Position numbers and translations under genes: made by a program. Positions 37,576 to 47,995 of a DNA stretch of 64,000 nucleotides are shown one piece after another; positions within the stretch are counted from its first letter, which is position 1; every line of letters begins with the position of its first letter. The DNA is from Pseudoalteromonas aurantia 208 (GTDB taxonomy: Bacteria; Pseudomonadota; Gammaproteobacteria; Enterobacterales; Alteromonadaceae). The notes under the pieces were generated by a model, which did no database searches, had not been told where the DNA came from, and saw only the letters and a program-made list of their open reading frames with translations. Where the stretch lies: assembly GCF_014858725.1 (NCBI RefSeq), contig NZ_AQGV01000015.1, positions 1,116,001-1,180,000 of the forward strand, given 5' to 3'.

Positions 37576-38319
37576 TTAGAATGTATAAGATTTTTGCTTT
37601 GGTCTTATCTCGGGTGCGTAAGTACCCTGTTGTATTCTTTGGTATATATCGTCTGCTATTTCAGTGGCCTTTTCAATTTGTGATGGAGACATCTGTTGCT
37701 CATCTAAATCTCGGCTTTTACTCGCGTCTCTACTGCCGTTATATTCGGCTATTAAATTCCAGATATATGATCTTTCAATATTTTTATCAGTACCAAGGCC
37801 TTGATAATAGAGTAACGCAAGATTGAATTGTGCTAAGGTATAGTTGTTAGAGGCCGCTCTTTCATACCAGTCCATCGCTGTATAATAGCTTTGTACAACA
37901 CCATCTCCATTGGCATACATTACACCTAGGTTAAACTGTGCAGCTGATAGGTTTTTATTTGCAGCTTGTGTAAATAGCGTAATGGCTTTGTGCTTGTCTT
38001 GTTTAACTCCTTTTCCATCATCGTACATCACAGCCAGTGCAAACATGGCATCGGCACTGCCAAGTTCAATTGCATCATTAAAGAGTGAAGCAGCTTTACG
38101 TAGGTCTTTGTTTACGCCAAACCCACCTTGATACATTTTAGCTAACTCGTAGATACCAGGCGCGTAGTTCATATCTGTGAGGTAACGAAATTCTTTAAGT
38201 GCGATGTCAAACTGCCCTGAATTAGCAGCTTCAATACCTTCTTCTAATCCTGCGATTGAAGTGTGAGTCCAACTAAATAGTGCGACGAACATTACAGACT
38301 TGATTTTAGCGTGCCACAT
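37576..38319 (-). CDS. Sel1-repeat (SLR) secreted protein
   Basis: About 247 residues. The signal peptide MWHAKIKSVMFVALFSWTHTSIA is followed by about five Sel1-like repeats (GIYELAKMYQGGFGVNKD, AMFALAVMYDDGKGVKQD, AQFNLGVMYANGDGVVQS, AQFNLALLYYQGLGTDKN), each ending in a G-x-G-V turn. These solenoids bind other proteins. The frame extends 19 codons upstream, but ATG 38319 has AAGGAAC eight bases before it and starts the signal peptide. Partner unknown. Confidence 0.82.
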   Translation of the reverse strand: MWHAKIKSVMFVALFSWTHTSIAGLEEGIEAANSGQFDIALKEFRYLTDMNYAPGIYELAKMYQGGFGVNKDLRKAASLFNDAIELGSADAMFALAVMYDDGKGVKQDKHKAITLFTQAANKNLSAAQFNLGVMYANGDGVVQSYYTAMDWYERAASNNYTLAQFNLALLYYQGLGTDKNIERSYIWNLIAEYNGSRDASKSRDLDEQQMSPSQIEKATEIADDIYQRIQQGTYAPEIRPKQKSYTF

Positions 38320-38475
38320 AACGTTGTTCCTTAATAACCATTTTGTACAGTTTAAATCACTGATTAAGAAATACAATCATTACCTACAAGTAATACAAAT
38401 CGAGTGTGCGTCACGCTAAATAGAAGACTTATCAAGGAATCATGTATGATGAGACATGCTCCACTTTAAATTAAG

Positions 38476-39132
38476 TTAATCAGAGGGTTGTTGATTTTCC
38501 AAGTCAATAAATTGTGGCGGCTCGAAAGGCTTTGCGTATTTAAGGCGGCCTAAGGGTTTTGTCGAGTGATAGCTGTCGAGCCCAGAAACCGCGACGGTGC
38601 CCATCTTCTCCAGGTCGACAAACCCATCGTCACAGATTGAATCACATTCAATATGTACGTCTATTATTTCACCGATCACAAGCTCTGTTTTATTTATCTC
38701 CAGTGTTTGCGTGTAGCGTAATGCCAGCCCGATTTTTACACGACTTTGCTGCACATATGGGGCGGAAAAGTCGTTTAAATATTGTGAGGTAAGCTTAACC
38801 GCGTCGAATTCCGATTGGGTTTTATCGTAGCGAGCAGATGTCTGGTGTGCTGAAACCACGATATCAGTATTGACATGATTAATGGTATAAAATTGGGTTT
38901 GTAGGATATTTTCAAGTGTATGTCGAGGTACCGAATTGGGCCGTATTATCATACCCATTAAAGGTGGGTTTGCACCCAGATGAAATACTGAGCTGACAAT
39001 TGCGAGGTTCTCATTGCCGTCTTTGTCAGCGGTGCCAATAAGGTTGGCACTTTTGAAACCTGAGAGTGAATTGATCATTAGCGCTCGATAACGATCATCG
39101 AATTGCTGGATATCATGTTGGGAAAAATACAT
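38476..39132 (-). CDS. Flavin reductase family (FMN split-barrel) protein
   Basis: A 218-residue protein of the flavin reductase-like/DIM6-NTAB family: MINSLSGFKSANLIGTADKDGNENLAIVSSVFHLGANPPLMGMIIR shows the conserved Ser/Thr and N(L)A-x-S pattern that holds FMN, and RPNSVPRHTLENI the phosphate loop. Cytosolic, likely a flavin- or NAD(P)H-dependent reductase of unknown substrate. It is the last gene of a three-gene set: DCC protein, SDR, flavin reductase (33-nt gap to the SDR gene). Confidence 0.8.
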   Translation of the reverse strand: MYFSQHDIQQFDDRYRALMINSLSGFKSANLIGTADKDGNENLAIVSSVFHLGANPPLMGMIIRPNSVPRHTLENILQTQFYTINHVNTDIVVSAHQTSARYDKTQSEFDAVKLTSQYLNDFSAPYVQQSRVKIGLALRYTQTLEINKTELVIGEIIDVHIECDSICDDGFVDLEKMGTVAVSGLDSYHSTKPLGRLKYAKPFEPPQFIDLENQQPSD

Positions 39133-39165
39133 AGTATGTGCTCTTTTGAGGTTTAATGGGTGTAG

Positions 39166-39891
39166 CTACCAGCTAATTGTATGCCCTTGCCAATCTATAT
39201 AATCAACATCGCCATCTATCACACGAGTATCGATAACGTGAGATAATTGCTGTGCCACAAACATGGGTGTAAATAACTTTCCTTTTGGTACATTTTTTTG
39301 AAATGGTTCTGATAGGGGGGTATCGGTAGTACCAGGGTGAAATAACACTAACTTGGTTGTTTTTGCTCTACGTTTGAGTTCAATAGCGGCTGTTTTAACC
39401 ATCATATTGAGAGCGGCCTTTGATGCGCGATAGCTATACCATCCACCAAGTTCATTTTCGGTGATACTGGCAACGCGTGCACTCAAGCAAGTAACAATGC
39501 ATGGATGGTTAATTTTGCTTAAATGGGGGGCGAGATATTTGAGCCATAACAATGGCGTTGCGGCATTTGCTCTGAACAGCCAATCGAAATAGGCCAGTGA
39601 AAAGTCTTCAAGCTTTTTTTCTGGGGAAAACTCGCTGTTGTGGAGCTGGCCAGTAAAGATAGTGATGCTTTTAATTGACTTCAATACCTCTGAGAGTTGT
39701 TGTACTGCAGATTCAATGCTCTGTTCATTGTAGTCGCACGTGATGTGGTGGTGATTTTCATCCTGTTCCACTAGGCTTTTTTGACTTATTGAATAAAGCG
39801 ATGAAGTAGGTTCTTTTTGCCTTTGAAGTTTTATAAAAGCCTGTGCTATGGCGGCAGAAGCACCAATAACAATGTGGTTATCTTGCATCAT
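39166..39891 (-). CDS. Short-chain dehydrogenase/reductase (SDR)
   Basis: A 241-residue SDR. The N-terminal nucleotide loop is GASAAIAQAF (11-20, a modified TGxxxGIG), and the active site has YSYRASKAALNMM with Tyr and Lys four apart and an upstream Ser in VTCLSARVAS. HPGTTDTPLSEPF near the end is typical of C-factor-like SDRs. Its start ATG overlaps the DCC gene stop (ATGA), so the two are translationally coupled. Substrate unknown. Confidence 0.82.
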   Translation of the reverse strand: MMQDNHIVIGASAAIAQAFIKLQRQKEPTSSLYSISQKSLVEQDENHHHITCDYNEQSIESAVQQLSEVLKSIKSITIFTGQLHNSEFSPEKKLEDFSLAYFDWLFRANAATPLLWLKYLAPHLSKINHPCIVTCLSARVASITENELGGWYSYRASKAALNMMVKTAAIELKRRAKTTKLVLFHPGTTDTPLSEPFQKNVPKGKLFTPMFVAQQLSHVIDTRVIDGDVDYIDWQGHTISW

Positions 39892-40268
39892 TGTCCCTTA
39901 CACCGAGGGTGAGCACATTGGTTTGGGAACAACCGTGTAGAAAAACGGACTCTATGCTTGGCAAACAGCAGATAAGCTTTGTCAGCAAGCCATTTTATGG
40001 GCGGCTTGCGTAGATACTGTAGCCATTTGAATCTTCCTACCAGACCCCAAGCGCGACAAGTTACATCAAGCCCGAGCAATAGTGTACCGTCGTTGTCGAT
40101 ACCATGCAGTATATCTAACGTGCTTTGTTTATTTAAGTGGCCATAGTGTCGTTCAAAAAAAGCGCTGTGAACGTCAATAAGTGTGATGCTATTGTTCGTA
40201 TCGTGCTTTTTTAGGCTGTTCATTTCCCGTGAGCACAATGCGCATTGTCCATCGTAGAATATTATCAT
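39888..40268 (-). CDS. DCC family thiol-disulfide oxidoreductase (DUF393)
   Basis: A 126-residue protein beginning MIIFYDGQCALCSREM, the defining DxxCxxC motif of the DCC (DUF393) family, a thioredoxin-like fold. A middle segment GLDVTCRAWGLVGRFKWL and a C-terminal CAHPRC pair follow. The frame is open 47 codons upstream, but ATG 40268 with AAAAGGTCG before it gives the family length and start. Coupled to an SDR (ATGA overlap). Divergent from ppc, 116 nt apart. A thiol-redox role is inferred. Confidence 0.83.
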   Translation of the reverse strand: MIIFYDGQCALCSREMNSLKKHDTNNSITLIDVHSAFFERHYGHLNKQSTLDILHGIDNDGTLLLGLDVTCRAWGLVGRFKWLQYLRKPPIKWLADKAYLLFAKHRVRFSTRLFPNQCAHPRCKGQ

Positions 40269-40384
40269 AATCGACCTTTTGTCATTTTTACATGAGGTAA
40301 TACGCAGTGAAGGACATAATCGATCGATCGTATTTATCTTAAATCTCTGTATAGTTAAAAGTATGAAATATAGACAAAGGATGT

Positions 40385-43021
40385 ATGATGACTGAGCAAT
40401 ATCAAACACTTCGCGCTAACGTAAGTATGTTGGGTGAGCTACTAGGGCAAACAATAAAGCAGGCCCAAGGTCCTGCAATGCTGGAAAAGGTTGAACAAAT
40501 TAGGCAACTATCTAAATCATCACGAGGGGGTAATGAGCAAGATAGAGCAAAGTTAATCGACACACTCCACTCTTTAAAAGACGATGAACTCTTACCTGTT
40601 GCACGTGCATTTAATCACTTTCTTAATTTGGCGAATGTCGCTGATCAATACCACACAACCTCAAAAAGCGGCGCGCCAGAAGGGGTGCTTCAACCGCTCA
40701 AAAAAACCTTGGCTACACTGGCCGACGACGTAAAAGCAGGGACGTTAAATTTAAACACGGTCGCAGATACCATCGCAAATTTAAAAATGGATTTGGTATT
40801 AACGGCCCACCCAACCGAAGTAACTCGACGAACTATCATCAATAAGCATGTTGAGCTCAGCGATTGCCTTGCAGCTATGGATTTACATTGCTTGACACCC
40901 GATGAACAAAGCTATTTAAGCAACCGAATTGAGCAATTGATTTGTCAAGCTTGGCACACAAACGATATTCGCCAAAAAAGACCAACCCCATTAGATGAGG
41001 CTAAGTGGGGGTTTGCAGTAATTGAAAACAGTTTATGGCAAGCTGTACCAGATTTTATTAGGGAGTTTCATGCACAAACTAAGTCGCTGCTTGCTTTAGA
41101 GTTACCAAATTCGTTTGCGCCAATTAATTTTACATCATGGATGGGCGGAGATAGAGATGGAAACCCATTTGTCACGGCGCAAGTGACAGCAACCGTGTTG
41201 GATCATGGCCGATGGATGGCATTAGATTTGTACCGTCGTGACCTTGATAAACTCAGTGCCGAGCTGTCAATGTATCAGGCCAGTGATGCGCTTTTAAATA
41301 TTGTAGGAAATGAGCCAGAACCCTACCGCTATTTACTCAAAGGATTAAAGGCAGACATTACTGAAACCATTAATGCGTTAGAGAGCCGAATAAAACAGCA
41401 ACCCAGCAAGTGCCAAGATATAGTGGTTGATTTGTCTCAGTTAAAAACCCCATTGGAGTTGATATACCGGTCGCTGGTCGCATGCGATATGACAGTAATA
41501 GCGGATGGACTATTGCTTGATGTATTAAGGCGCCTAGAGTGTTTTGGTATTAATTTATGTAAGCTCGATATCAGACAAGACTCAGCGCGTCACACTGAGG
41601 TTTTGAGTGAATTAACGGGGTATTTGGGCCTAGGTCAATACGGTGATTGGAGTGAGCAAGATAAGCAAGCATTTTTGTTAGCGGAGCTACACTCGCGGCG
41701 GCCTTTGATCCCCAAACATTGGCAGCCTAGTTCAAATGTGCAAGAAGTCTTGGATACTTTCGACGTGATAGCCAAGCAAGACCTGCAATCATTAGGTATT
41801 TATATTATTTCTATGGCGCGCGCTGCATCAGATGTGTTAGCTGTAGAGCTACTTTTACAAGAAGCGGGTTGCCGTTTTAAGCTTCCTGTTGCGCCTTTAT
41901 TTGAGACTTTAAATGACCTTAATAATGGTGCTCAGGTGATGTCAGAGTTATTTAGTCATTCTTGGTATCGACAACATATTGACCGGTCACAACATGTAAT
42001 GATTGGCTATTCTGATTCTGCGAAAGATGCAGGAATGATGGCCGCGGGCTGGGCTCAGTATAGCGCCATGGAGCAATTGGTTTCTTTATGTGCAAATCAA
42101 GATATTGAGTTAATCTTGTTCCATGGTCGCGGAGGCACGATTGGCCGAGGTGGCGCACCTGCGGCTCAAGCACTTCGATCTCAACCCCCAGGTTCACTTA
42201 AGAATGGTTTACGGGTGACAGAACAAGGCGAAATGATCCGCTTTAAATTTGGTTTACCCAAGGTTGCATTGCAAAGCTTCGCGCTATACAGCTCAGCAAT
42301 TATTGAGAGTAATTTATTACCACCTCCTGCACCAAAGGCGCATTGGCGAGAAGTTATGGAGACTATTTCCGTTAATTCTTGTCAGCATTATCGGTCGATA
42401 GTGAGAGAAAATCCGCAATTTGTACCGTATTTCAGAATGGCCACACCGGAGGTAGAACTCGCTAAATTACCGCTTGGTTCTAGACCTGCAAAACGCAATC
42501 CGCAAGGCGGAGTCGAGAGTTTACGTGCGATCCCATGGATTTTCGCGTGGAGTCAAAATCGTCTGATGTTGCCAGCATGGCTTGGTGCACTGCAGGGGTT
42601 GGGGGCGGCACTTGACCAGTTTGGTGAAAGTGAACTTCATAGTATGAGCGAACAATGGCCATTTTTTAGAACTCGATTAGAAATGCTGGAAATGGTTTTT
42701 TGTAAAGCAGATAGCTGGTTAAGTGAGCATTACGAACAAGGTTTAGTATCGCTTGAGTATCATGACCTTGGCAAACAATTAAGAACGGAACTAATGCAGG
42801 TTAAGTCTTTGGTCGAACGTCTTGCCCCTAAGTCGACGCTGCTGTCTGCACAGCCTTGGATCAAAGAGTCAATCGCATTGCGTAATCCTTATACGGACCC
42901 GTTGAACGTGTTGCAGGTAGAGTTGCTTAATAGGGCCCGCTCAAATCAAAGTGAAGACATTGATAATGCGCTGATGATCACCATGACAGGGATAGCAGCC
43001 GGCATGCGAAATACAGGTTAG
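40385..43021 (+). CDS. ppc: Phosphoenolpyruvate carboxylase
   Basis: An 878-residue cytosolic enzyme that carboxylates phosphoenolpyruvate to oxaloacetate to refill the TCA cycle. Motifs: catalytic His142 in [24 protein letters not shown] near 257, [25 protein letters not shown] with the catalytic Lys region (about 550), [14 protein letters not shown] near 580, and the conserved C-terminal end MRNTG. Length equals E. coli Ppc (883). ATG 40385 and 40388 are both possible, with AAAGGA upstream. Ends in a strong terminator. Confidence 0.97.
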   Translation: MMTEQYQTLRANVSMLGELLGQTIKQAQGPAMLEKVEQIRQLSKSSRGGNEQDRAKLIDTLHSLKDDELLPVARAFNHFLNLANVADQYHTTSKSGAPEGVLQPLKKTLATLADDVKAGTLNLNTVADTIANLKMDLVLTAHPTEVTRRTIINKHVELSDCLAAMDLHCLTPDEQSYLSNRIEQLICQAWHTNDIRQKRPTPLDEAKWGFAVIENSLWQAVPDFIREFHAQTKSLLALELPNSFAPINFTSWMGGDRDGNPFVTAQVTATVLDHGRWMALDLYRRDLDKLSAELSMYQASDALLNIVGNEPEPYRYLLKGLKADITETINALESRIKQQPSKCQDIVVDLSQLKTPLELIYRSLVACDMTVIADGLLLDVLRRLECFGINLCKLDIRQDSARHTEVLSELTGYLGLGQYGDWSEQDKQAFLLAELHSRRPLIPKHWQPSSNVQEVLDTFDVIAKQDLQSLGIYIISMARAASDVLAVELLLQEAGCRFKLPVAPLFETLNDLNNGAQVMSELFSHSWYRQHIDRSQHVMIGYSDSAKDAGMMAAGWAQYSAMEQLVSLCANQDIELILFHGRGGTIGRGGAPAAQALRSQPPGSLKNGLRVTEQGEMIRFKFGLPKVALQSFALYSSAIIESNLLPPPAPKAHWREVMETISVNSCQHYRSIVRENPQFVPYFRMATPEVELAKLPLGSRPAKRNPQGGVESLRAIPWIFAWSQNRLMLPAWLGALQGLGAALDQFGESELHSMSEQWPFFRTRLEMLEMVFCKADSWLSEHYEQGLVSLEYHDLGKQLRTELMQVKSLVERLAPKSTLLSAQPWIKESIALRNPYTDPLNVLQVELLNRARSNQSEDIDNALMITMTGIAAGMRNTG

Positions 43022-43075
43022 ATCTGAAATAAAAGCAGCTAAGTATATTTTAACAAATTGTTCCCACTTTGACTA

Positions 43076-43102
43076 AAAACCAACCCGAAAGGGTTGGTTT
43101 TT
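43076..43102 (+). terminator. Rho-independent terminator of ppc
   Basis: AAAACCAACCC (43076-43086) pairs with GGGTTGGTTTT from 43091 around a GAAA tetraloop and runs into TTTTTG. About 55 nt after the ppc stop. Confidence 0.92.
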
Positions 43103-43245
43103 GTTTTTAATTTAGTTTATTTATACTAAATTTATTGACATTACTTCTCATTTTCATAAGAATTCCTTTCTGGTTAAACCAGTTGTCTATTTTTTGTATA
43201 AAACCAATGCTGGTGTTTATATGAACTTTTGTATATTGAGGTCCA

Positions 43246-43614
43246 ATGTCTACACTTTCCACAAGCATTACTTATGATGAAACGACATCTTTGGTAATGA
43301 TGACACTCAGAGGTATAGCAAGTGCACAGGATGTGGTTGATGTTTATCAAATAGCGAATGGATACGCCAAAACGCATAACAGTTCAAAAATCTTGGTTGA
43401 TGTCAGTGAGCTAGAACATCGTTTTGCTGCGATTGATATTGTTAATATCATGCCAAAAATAGCACACTATCTTACCGATTTGCATATTGCGCGAGTGGTT
43501 GGGTTCGAAGGGTATATGCATGATTTGTTTTTACTTAAAGCAAAGCGCTTTAATGTACGTGCAGAAAATTTCGAATGTTTTAAATCTGCAAAGCAGTGGT
43601 TGTGTAATACTTAA
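43246..43614 (+). CDS. SpoIIAA/STAS-like small protein
   Basis: A 122-residue protein with the beta-alpha pattern of SpoIIAA-like (STAS superfamily) proteins: an N-terminal strand pair, SKILVDVSELEHRF, and a C-terminal RVVGFEGYMHDLFLLKAKRFNVRAENFECFKSAKQWL. Such proteins bind lipids or partner proteins in the cytoplasm; no specific role is known. No signal peptide. The next gene, cdd, starts 14 nt after its stop, so co-transcription is likely. Confidence 0.65.
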   Translation: MSTLSTSITYDETTSLVMMTLRGIASAQDVVDVYQIANGYAKTHNSSKILVDVSELEHRFAAIDIVNIMPKIAHYLTDLHIARVVGFEGYMHDLFLLKAKRFNVRAENFECFKSAKQWLCNT

Positions 43615-43628
43615 TTAGTGCTTAAACT

Positions 43629-44516
43629 ATGCTGCCATTGGTTTACGATGAATACATAATGGCAGTATTAACTCCGCATCAAATAGAAAACTTACAAGAA
43701 CAAGCGAAGCAATCGCGCGGTCACTTATCACATTTAATTATCTCTGACCTGCTCACGACATTTCATTGCGATATTGAAACGTTATTGAAAACACTATTAC
43801 CTGTTGCCGCATCTTTTTCTCAAGCACCCATATCTCAGTTTAACGTGGGAGCGATAGCGTATGATGAGAAAACTGGGAGTGCGTATTTAGGTGCTAACCT
43901 AGAATTTACCCATCAGGCGTTAAATCAAGCTGTTCATGCAGAACAGGCAGCCATTAATAATGCATGGTTAAATGGGGCTCGTTCAGTCTCCTTGATTGCG
44001 ATTACCGATGCACCGTGTGGTCATTGTCGCCAATTCATGAATGAAATAGCGGGTGCCGAGTCTCTTAGGGTTCTGTTACCAACACAAGAGACTGATTTAA
44101 AAGCGCTGTTACCAAGCTCTTTTGGCCCCTTAGATTTGGGTAATAGTTATCGCTTGCTGGATAGCAATACCGGAAATGCTACTTCAACGTCAGAGGCGCT
44201 GAGTTTAATGCTGAGAGAGCAACTTTCGTTGGCATACGCACCTTATTCAAAAAATGCCGCTGCGGTCGAAGTGGTCACAGTTGCACATGGCACTTTTTAT
44301 GGCAGATACGCAGAGAATGCGGCTTATAATCCAAGCTTATCGCCAATGCAAAGTGCGTTAAGCCAACTTGCATTAGCCGGTTTAACTATTGACGATGTTG
44401 AATTGGAGTCTGTGACGTTAGTAGAGTCAAAAAATGGCTTTAATCAAAAGGCAGTGGCACAAGCAGTACTTGATAGTTATGTGGCAGATATAACACTGCG
44501 GCATGTTTTAGTTTAG
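43629..44516 (+). CDS. cdd: Cytidine deaminase (dimeric, E. coli type)
   Basis: A 295-residue enzyme converting cytidine and deoxycytidine to the uridine forms. The zinc site is H103-A-E105 (HAEQ) and C130-G-H-C133 (PCGHC), with FNVGAIA binding the ribose. The second, inactive C-terminal copy of the fold (about 180-295, LAYAPYSKNAAAVEV and YAENAAYNPSL) marks the long E. coli type. ATG 43659, ten codons on, is an alternative start; neither has a strong ribosome-binding site. Faces udp across a terminator, so pyrimidine salvage genes sit tail to tail. Confidence 0.93.
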   Translation: MLPLVYDEYIMAVLTPHQIENLQEQAKQSRGHLSHLIISDLLTTFHCDIETLLKTLLPVAASFSQAPISQFNVGAIAYDEKTGSAYLGANLEFTHQALNQAVHAEQAAINNAWLNGARSVSLIAITDAPCGHCRQFMNEIAGAESLRVLLPTQETDLKALLPSSFGPLDLGNSYRLLDSNTGNATSTSEALSLMLREQLSLAYAPYSKNAAAVEVVTVAHGTFYGRYAENAAYNPSLSPMQSALSQLALAGLTIDDVELESVTLVESKNGFNQKAVAQAVLDSYVADITLRHVLV

Positions 44517-44550
44517 GGCTGAGGTAGAAAACCGCGTCATATTAAACAAC

Positions 44551-44573
44551 AAAAAAGGGGCAATATTGCCCCT
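44551..44573 (-). terminator. Terminator between cdd and udp (udp side)
   Basis: AGGGGCAAT and ATTGCCCCT are directly adjacent (44556-44573), giving an 18-base palindrome that can fold with a small loop. On the minus strand a T6 run follows, so it terminates udp best. Confidence 0.85.
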
Positions 44574-44596
44574 GAATCTATGAATGACAGGACTAA

Positions 44597-45349
44597 TTAC
44601 AATAAACTTGCAGCTGCTGAAATGACCACTGCAACGGCATTTTTTTCAATTTCACCATGATCAACGTTAGGGATCTCTTGACGTGTACGATTCACAAGTA
44701 CACCAGCAACACAGGCAGCCTTGAGTCCTAGTGCGGCACACATAGTGAATAATGTGGCTGACTCCATTTCATAGTTCATGACGTTGAGCTTTTGCCATTG
44801 CTCAAATGTGCCTTGGAAGTCTTTGGCAACATAACCTGAGTAAGTATCATATCGCTCTTGTCCTGGATAAAACGTATCACTAGAAGCGGTGATACCAACA
44901 TGGTGTGTTACGCCTAAAGACTCACAGGCTTTAACCATTGCTTGTGTACAATGAAAATCAGACACAGCAGGATAGCTAAGTGGTGCAAAATGCTGGCTTG
45001 CACCATCTAAACGCACAGATGCGGTACTGACCAGTAAATCACCTTCATTGATATGCGGCTGAATTGCGCCAGTTGTCCCGATGCGTAAGAAAGTAGTGAT
45101 GCCTAGCTGAGCAAGTTCCTCAACAGCAATTGACGTTGAAGGGCCGCCAATACCGGTTGAACAAACAATGACGGTTTTATCTTTTAGTTTTGCTGAATAG
45201 ACATGAAACTCACGAGTCTGCGCTAGACATTTTGGAGACTCCATTTTTTCTGCGATGCGCTTAGCGCGTTCTGGATCGCCCGGGACTATTGCTAACGTTG
45301 CACCTTCTAAAGCGGCTTTGTCTAGTCCTAAATGAAATACCTTGTCCAT
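44597..45349 (-). CDS. udp: Uridine phosphorylase
   Basis: A 250-residue enzyme of the nucleoside phosphorylase family. Motifs: [12 protein letters not shown] phosphate loop near 23, [14 protein letters not shown] (about 67-80), the family signature RIGTTGAI, and [10 protein letters not shown] near 195 that binds ribose. It splits uridine to uracil and ribose-1-phosphate. Length matches E. coli Udp (253). Converges with cdd, which makes uridine from cytidine; both are CytR-regulated in enterics, but no CytR site was identified here. Divergent from the DUF2189 gene. Confidence 0.95.
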   Translation of the reverse strand: MDKVFHLGLDKAALEGATLAIVPGDPERAKRIAEKMESPKCLAQTREFHVYSAKLKDKTVIVCSTGIGGPSTSIAVEELAQLGITTFLRIGTTGAIQPHINEGDLLVSTASVRLDGASQHFAPLSYPAVSDFHCTQAMVKACESLGVTHHVGITASSDTFYPGQERYDTYSGYVAKDFQGTFEQWQKLNVMNYEMESATLFTMCAALGLKAACVAGVLVNRTRQEIPNVDHGEIEKNAVAVVISAAASLL

Positions 45350-45504
45350 AGTAAACCTTATTTTTGTGTAAAGCGTAATACTTAATAGTTATGAGTTAAA
45401 AGTACAGGACAGATGTCCGAATGTTTTGTTCAGAATAGGGTATTGGCTTGCAACTTTAAAGTTGTTCTTCTAAACCTTAAGTAATGCAACTATGAGGAAG
45501 AGTT

Positions 45505-46284
45505 ATGCCTGCATCACCGTCACTAGATAAAAACACAGAATTTGCTCGTTGTCTTGAAAGCAATAAAATCGCTGCATTAGCGCCTTTTCATTGGCTGGCT
45601 TTGGCGTTTAAAGACATCTCTCGGGCACCCATTTTAAGTCTCATTTATGGACTGGTCTTCACAATTATCCCAGCAAGTATCATGTACCTAGTGTATGAAG
45701 CCGGTACACATTTAGTCATACTTCCAGCTGCGGTTGCGTTTGCACTCATTGGCCCTGCGTTTGCCTCGGGTTTATACGACGTGGCATGGGAGCTTGAAAA
45801 AGGGCACAAACCAACATTAGGTCATAGTTTACATTCTATGTTTAGAAACCCAGCAGGAGAATGGGGGTTTGCGATTCTTCTAATGGTAATAATGATTGTT
45901 TGGATGCGTTTGGCCGCGTTAATACATGCACTGTATCCCAATGTACCTAATCCGACCTTTGAACAATTGTCGGCATTTCTCACTCTGGGAAGTATTGTGG
46001 GTGGTTTGTTAATGGCTGCGGTTTTTGCAATCTCCGCATTTACCCCTCAAATAATGATGGAGCGCCGAGTTGATATCATGACAGCGGTGATCTCCTCGAT
46101 TCACGCGGTAAAAATGAATGCGCCCGCAATGTTTGTTTGGGGCGCATTGATCGTCACTTTGGTATTGCTTGGCTTTGCAACCGGCACTGCTGGGTTTATT
46201 GTGATTATGCCGCTGTTAAGTTATGCAAGCTGGCATGGCTATATCGCCATTATTAAAACCAAAAAAGCGCGAGGGTACGAATAA
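45505..46284 (+). CDS. DUF2189 integral membrane protein
   Basis: A 259-residue protein with about six hydrophobic helices: 44-62, 70-92, 115-140, 155-178, 200-222 and 225-248. The opening WLALAFKDISRAPILSLIYG and the loop IGPAFASGLYDVAWELEKG are the DUF2189 signature. Inner membrane; function unknown, although some related genes sit beside cytochrome oxidase clusters, which is not the case here. ATG with GAGGAAGAG just upstream. Confidence 0.85.
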   Translation: MPASPSLDKNTEFARCLESNKIAALAPFHWLALAFKDISRAPILSLIYGLVFTIIPASIMYLVYEAGTHLVILPAAVAFALIGPAFASGLYDVAWELEKGHKPTLGHSLHSMFRNPAGEWGFAILLMVIMIVWMRLAALIHALYPNVPNPTFEQLSAFLTLGSIVGGLLMAAVFAISAFTPQIMMERRVDIMTAVISSIHAVKMNAPAMFVWGALIVTLVLLGFATGTAGFIVIMPLLSYASWHGYIAIIKTKKARGYE

Positions 46285-46580
46285 CACGTAACTATGCACC
46301 CTCAATGCATATAAAACCATAGCGCGTACTGAAGCTAGTAGCGCTATGGTTGACTTTCCTTATTGGCATGTTATATCTCTCGACTAAAGCATAAATAGCA
46401 AGATTGCGGCATCAATTAGCGAACACTTAATTTAAGTAATCCTTTGATTTAAATTGATATTATTAGAAAGTAATTTGGGTGTGACCGACTCATTCAGCCG
46501 TAACAATATGCACATGCGTAAATAGTGAAATATATGGCTATTCGCATGAATATGCAAAAATTAGCTACCCGGAGGACAAT

Positions 46581-47693
46581 ATGACTAACCCAAAACAACA
46601 ACTTCAAGAAAAACTAGAGCATTGTTTGTGCCCACCAGGAGATGGAGTATTTACCGTTAATACAGCCAAGGAACGCAAAGACGCGCTACGAACTAAGTTA
46701 TATGGGCAAACTGACGGTGTAGATGAAATTTGGAAACAATCATTAAAGACCATTGATTCTTCTGTGCACAAAGCGGCAATTTTAGGTATTGCATCAGATT
46801 GTGGCGGCGGCATATTGCGCGGTGCAAATTGGGGGCCTTTATTTTTACGTTCAACCTTAATTGAGCAGCACCCCCATATTAGCGCGTTCGATCTAGGTGA
46901 CGTACGGGTGATCCCGCACTTATTACACGATAAGTATTTAAATGAAGCGACTATCAGCAACTGCCAGAAAGCGCTTTATCAAAACCCAAACAGTGACTAT
47001 TACGTGTCACCTTTGTCAATTACAGAAGATGTGTGCGATGGTTTTTATCAGCAGCATCCAGATAAAGGAATATTTGGTATTGGCGGCGATCACTCAATCA
47101 GTTACCCATTAACTAAGTCTTACTTAAAAGCTAAGCGTGATGCAGGAAAGCGTACGGCGATCATCCATTTTGATGCCCATACAGACTTGCTAGTGGAGCG
47201 TTTAGGTATTGATTTGTGCTTTGGCTCGTGGTGCACACATGTACTTGAGTATTTACCTGCACCACACCATTTAATCCAATTCGGTATTCGCTCCAGTGGT
47301 AAAGATAAATCTCATTGGGAAAATACATTTGGCGTTAAACAACATTGGGCACATGAAATTCGTGAACAAGGTCCTGCTGCGATAGTTGCGCAAGTTATTG
47401 CACAGCTAAAAGCAGATAATGTCGATGAGCTATATGTTAGTTTTGATATTGACGCATTAGATGAAGAGTTTGCGTCAGCAACAGGTACTCCTGAAGGGAA
47501 TGGGATGACCCCAGATGAAGCACTTGAAATTTTAGCTGCGTTACGCGCTGAGTTTCCAATAACAGGTGCAGATATGATGGAAATCGCGCCATTTACCGAC
47601 AGTTCGTTGGTTGGCCAAACAAGTTCAGAAACCACGTTAAGAGAAGGTGCGAAGATTTCAGCATTTTTAATTGATGCAATGAATAATAGCTAA
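46581..47693 (+). CDS. Arginase/agmatinase-family (ureohydrolase) protein
   Basis: A 370-residue metalloenzyme of the ureohydrolase superfamily. All manganese-site motifs are present: GGDHS (168-172), FDAHTD (197-202) and FDIDALD (288-294), with a late Glu in MMEIAPF. The N-terminal 60 residues are longer than in SpeB. It hydrolyses a guanidino compound to urea (arginase, agmatinase or formimidoylglutamase reactions are all possible); substrate cannot be fixed from sequence. The start ATG follows GGAGGAC, a strong ribosome-binding site. A clear terminator follows. Confidence 0.88.
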   Translation: MTNPKQQLQEKLEHCLCPPGDGVFTVNTAKERKDALRTKLYGQTDGVDEIWKQSLKTIDSSVHKAAILGIASDCGGGILRGANWGPLFLRSTLIEQHPHISAFDLGDVRVIPHLLHDKYLNEATISNCQKALYQNPNSDYYVSPLSITEDVCDGFYQQHPDKGIFGIGGDHSISYPLTKSYLKAKRDAGKRTAIIHFDAHTDLLVERLGIDLCFGSWCTHVLEYLPAPHHLIQFGIRSSGKDKSHWENTFGVKQHWAHEIREQGPAAIVAQVIAQLKADNVDELYVSFDIDALDEEFASATGTPEGNGMTPDEALEILAALRAEFPITGADMMEIAPFTDSSLVGQTSSETTLREGAKISAFLIDAMNNS

Positions 47694-47704
47694 AATTACA
47701 ATCA

Positions 47705-47728
47705 GGCGGAGTGACAGCTCCGTCTTTT
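47705..47728 (+). terminator. Rho-independent terminator of the arginase-family gene
   Basis: GGCGGAG (47705-47711) pairs with CTCCGTC (47718-47724; one G-T pair) with a 6-base loop and T4. It starts 11 nt after the stop. The following 267 bases up to 47995 carry no recognised feature. Confidence 0.75.
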
Positions 47729-47995
47729 CATGTACTACTCCTACCTAATTGTATTTAAATAGCCATTTTATTAAAACATTGACCATTGTAGCGCGTTAAA
47801 TAGCGGAATTAATTGCGTCAAAATAATGTATATAAAATAACGACATTTTGAAACTCTTGCCTCGGTACGACGCTGTTTTCTTGCCGATTTATCTGTGCTT
47901 TTATTTCAAACAATGTGCATAACAATTGTAACAGGCTTTATCATCTTTAGCTTATACGCTATATTTTTCTGTAAGTTAACAAAGAAGCACAATAC

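Noticed and set aside
46500-46560. Imperfect inverted repeat (CATGCG...CGCATG region) upstream of the arginase-family gene as an ArgR box
   Set aside because: It does not match the 18-bp ARG-box pattern well enough; AT-rich background makes such matches common.
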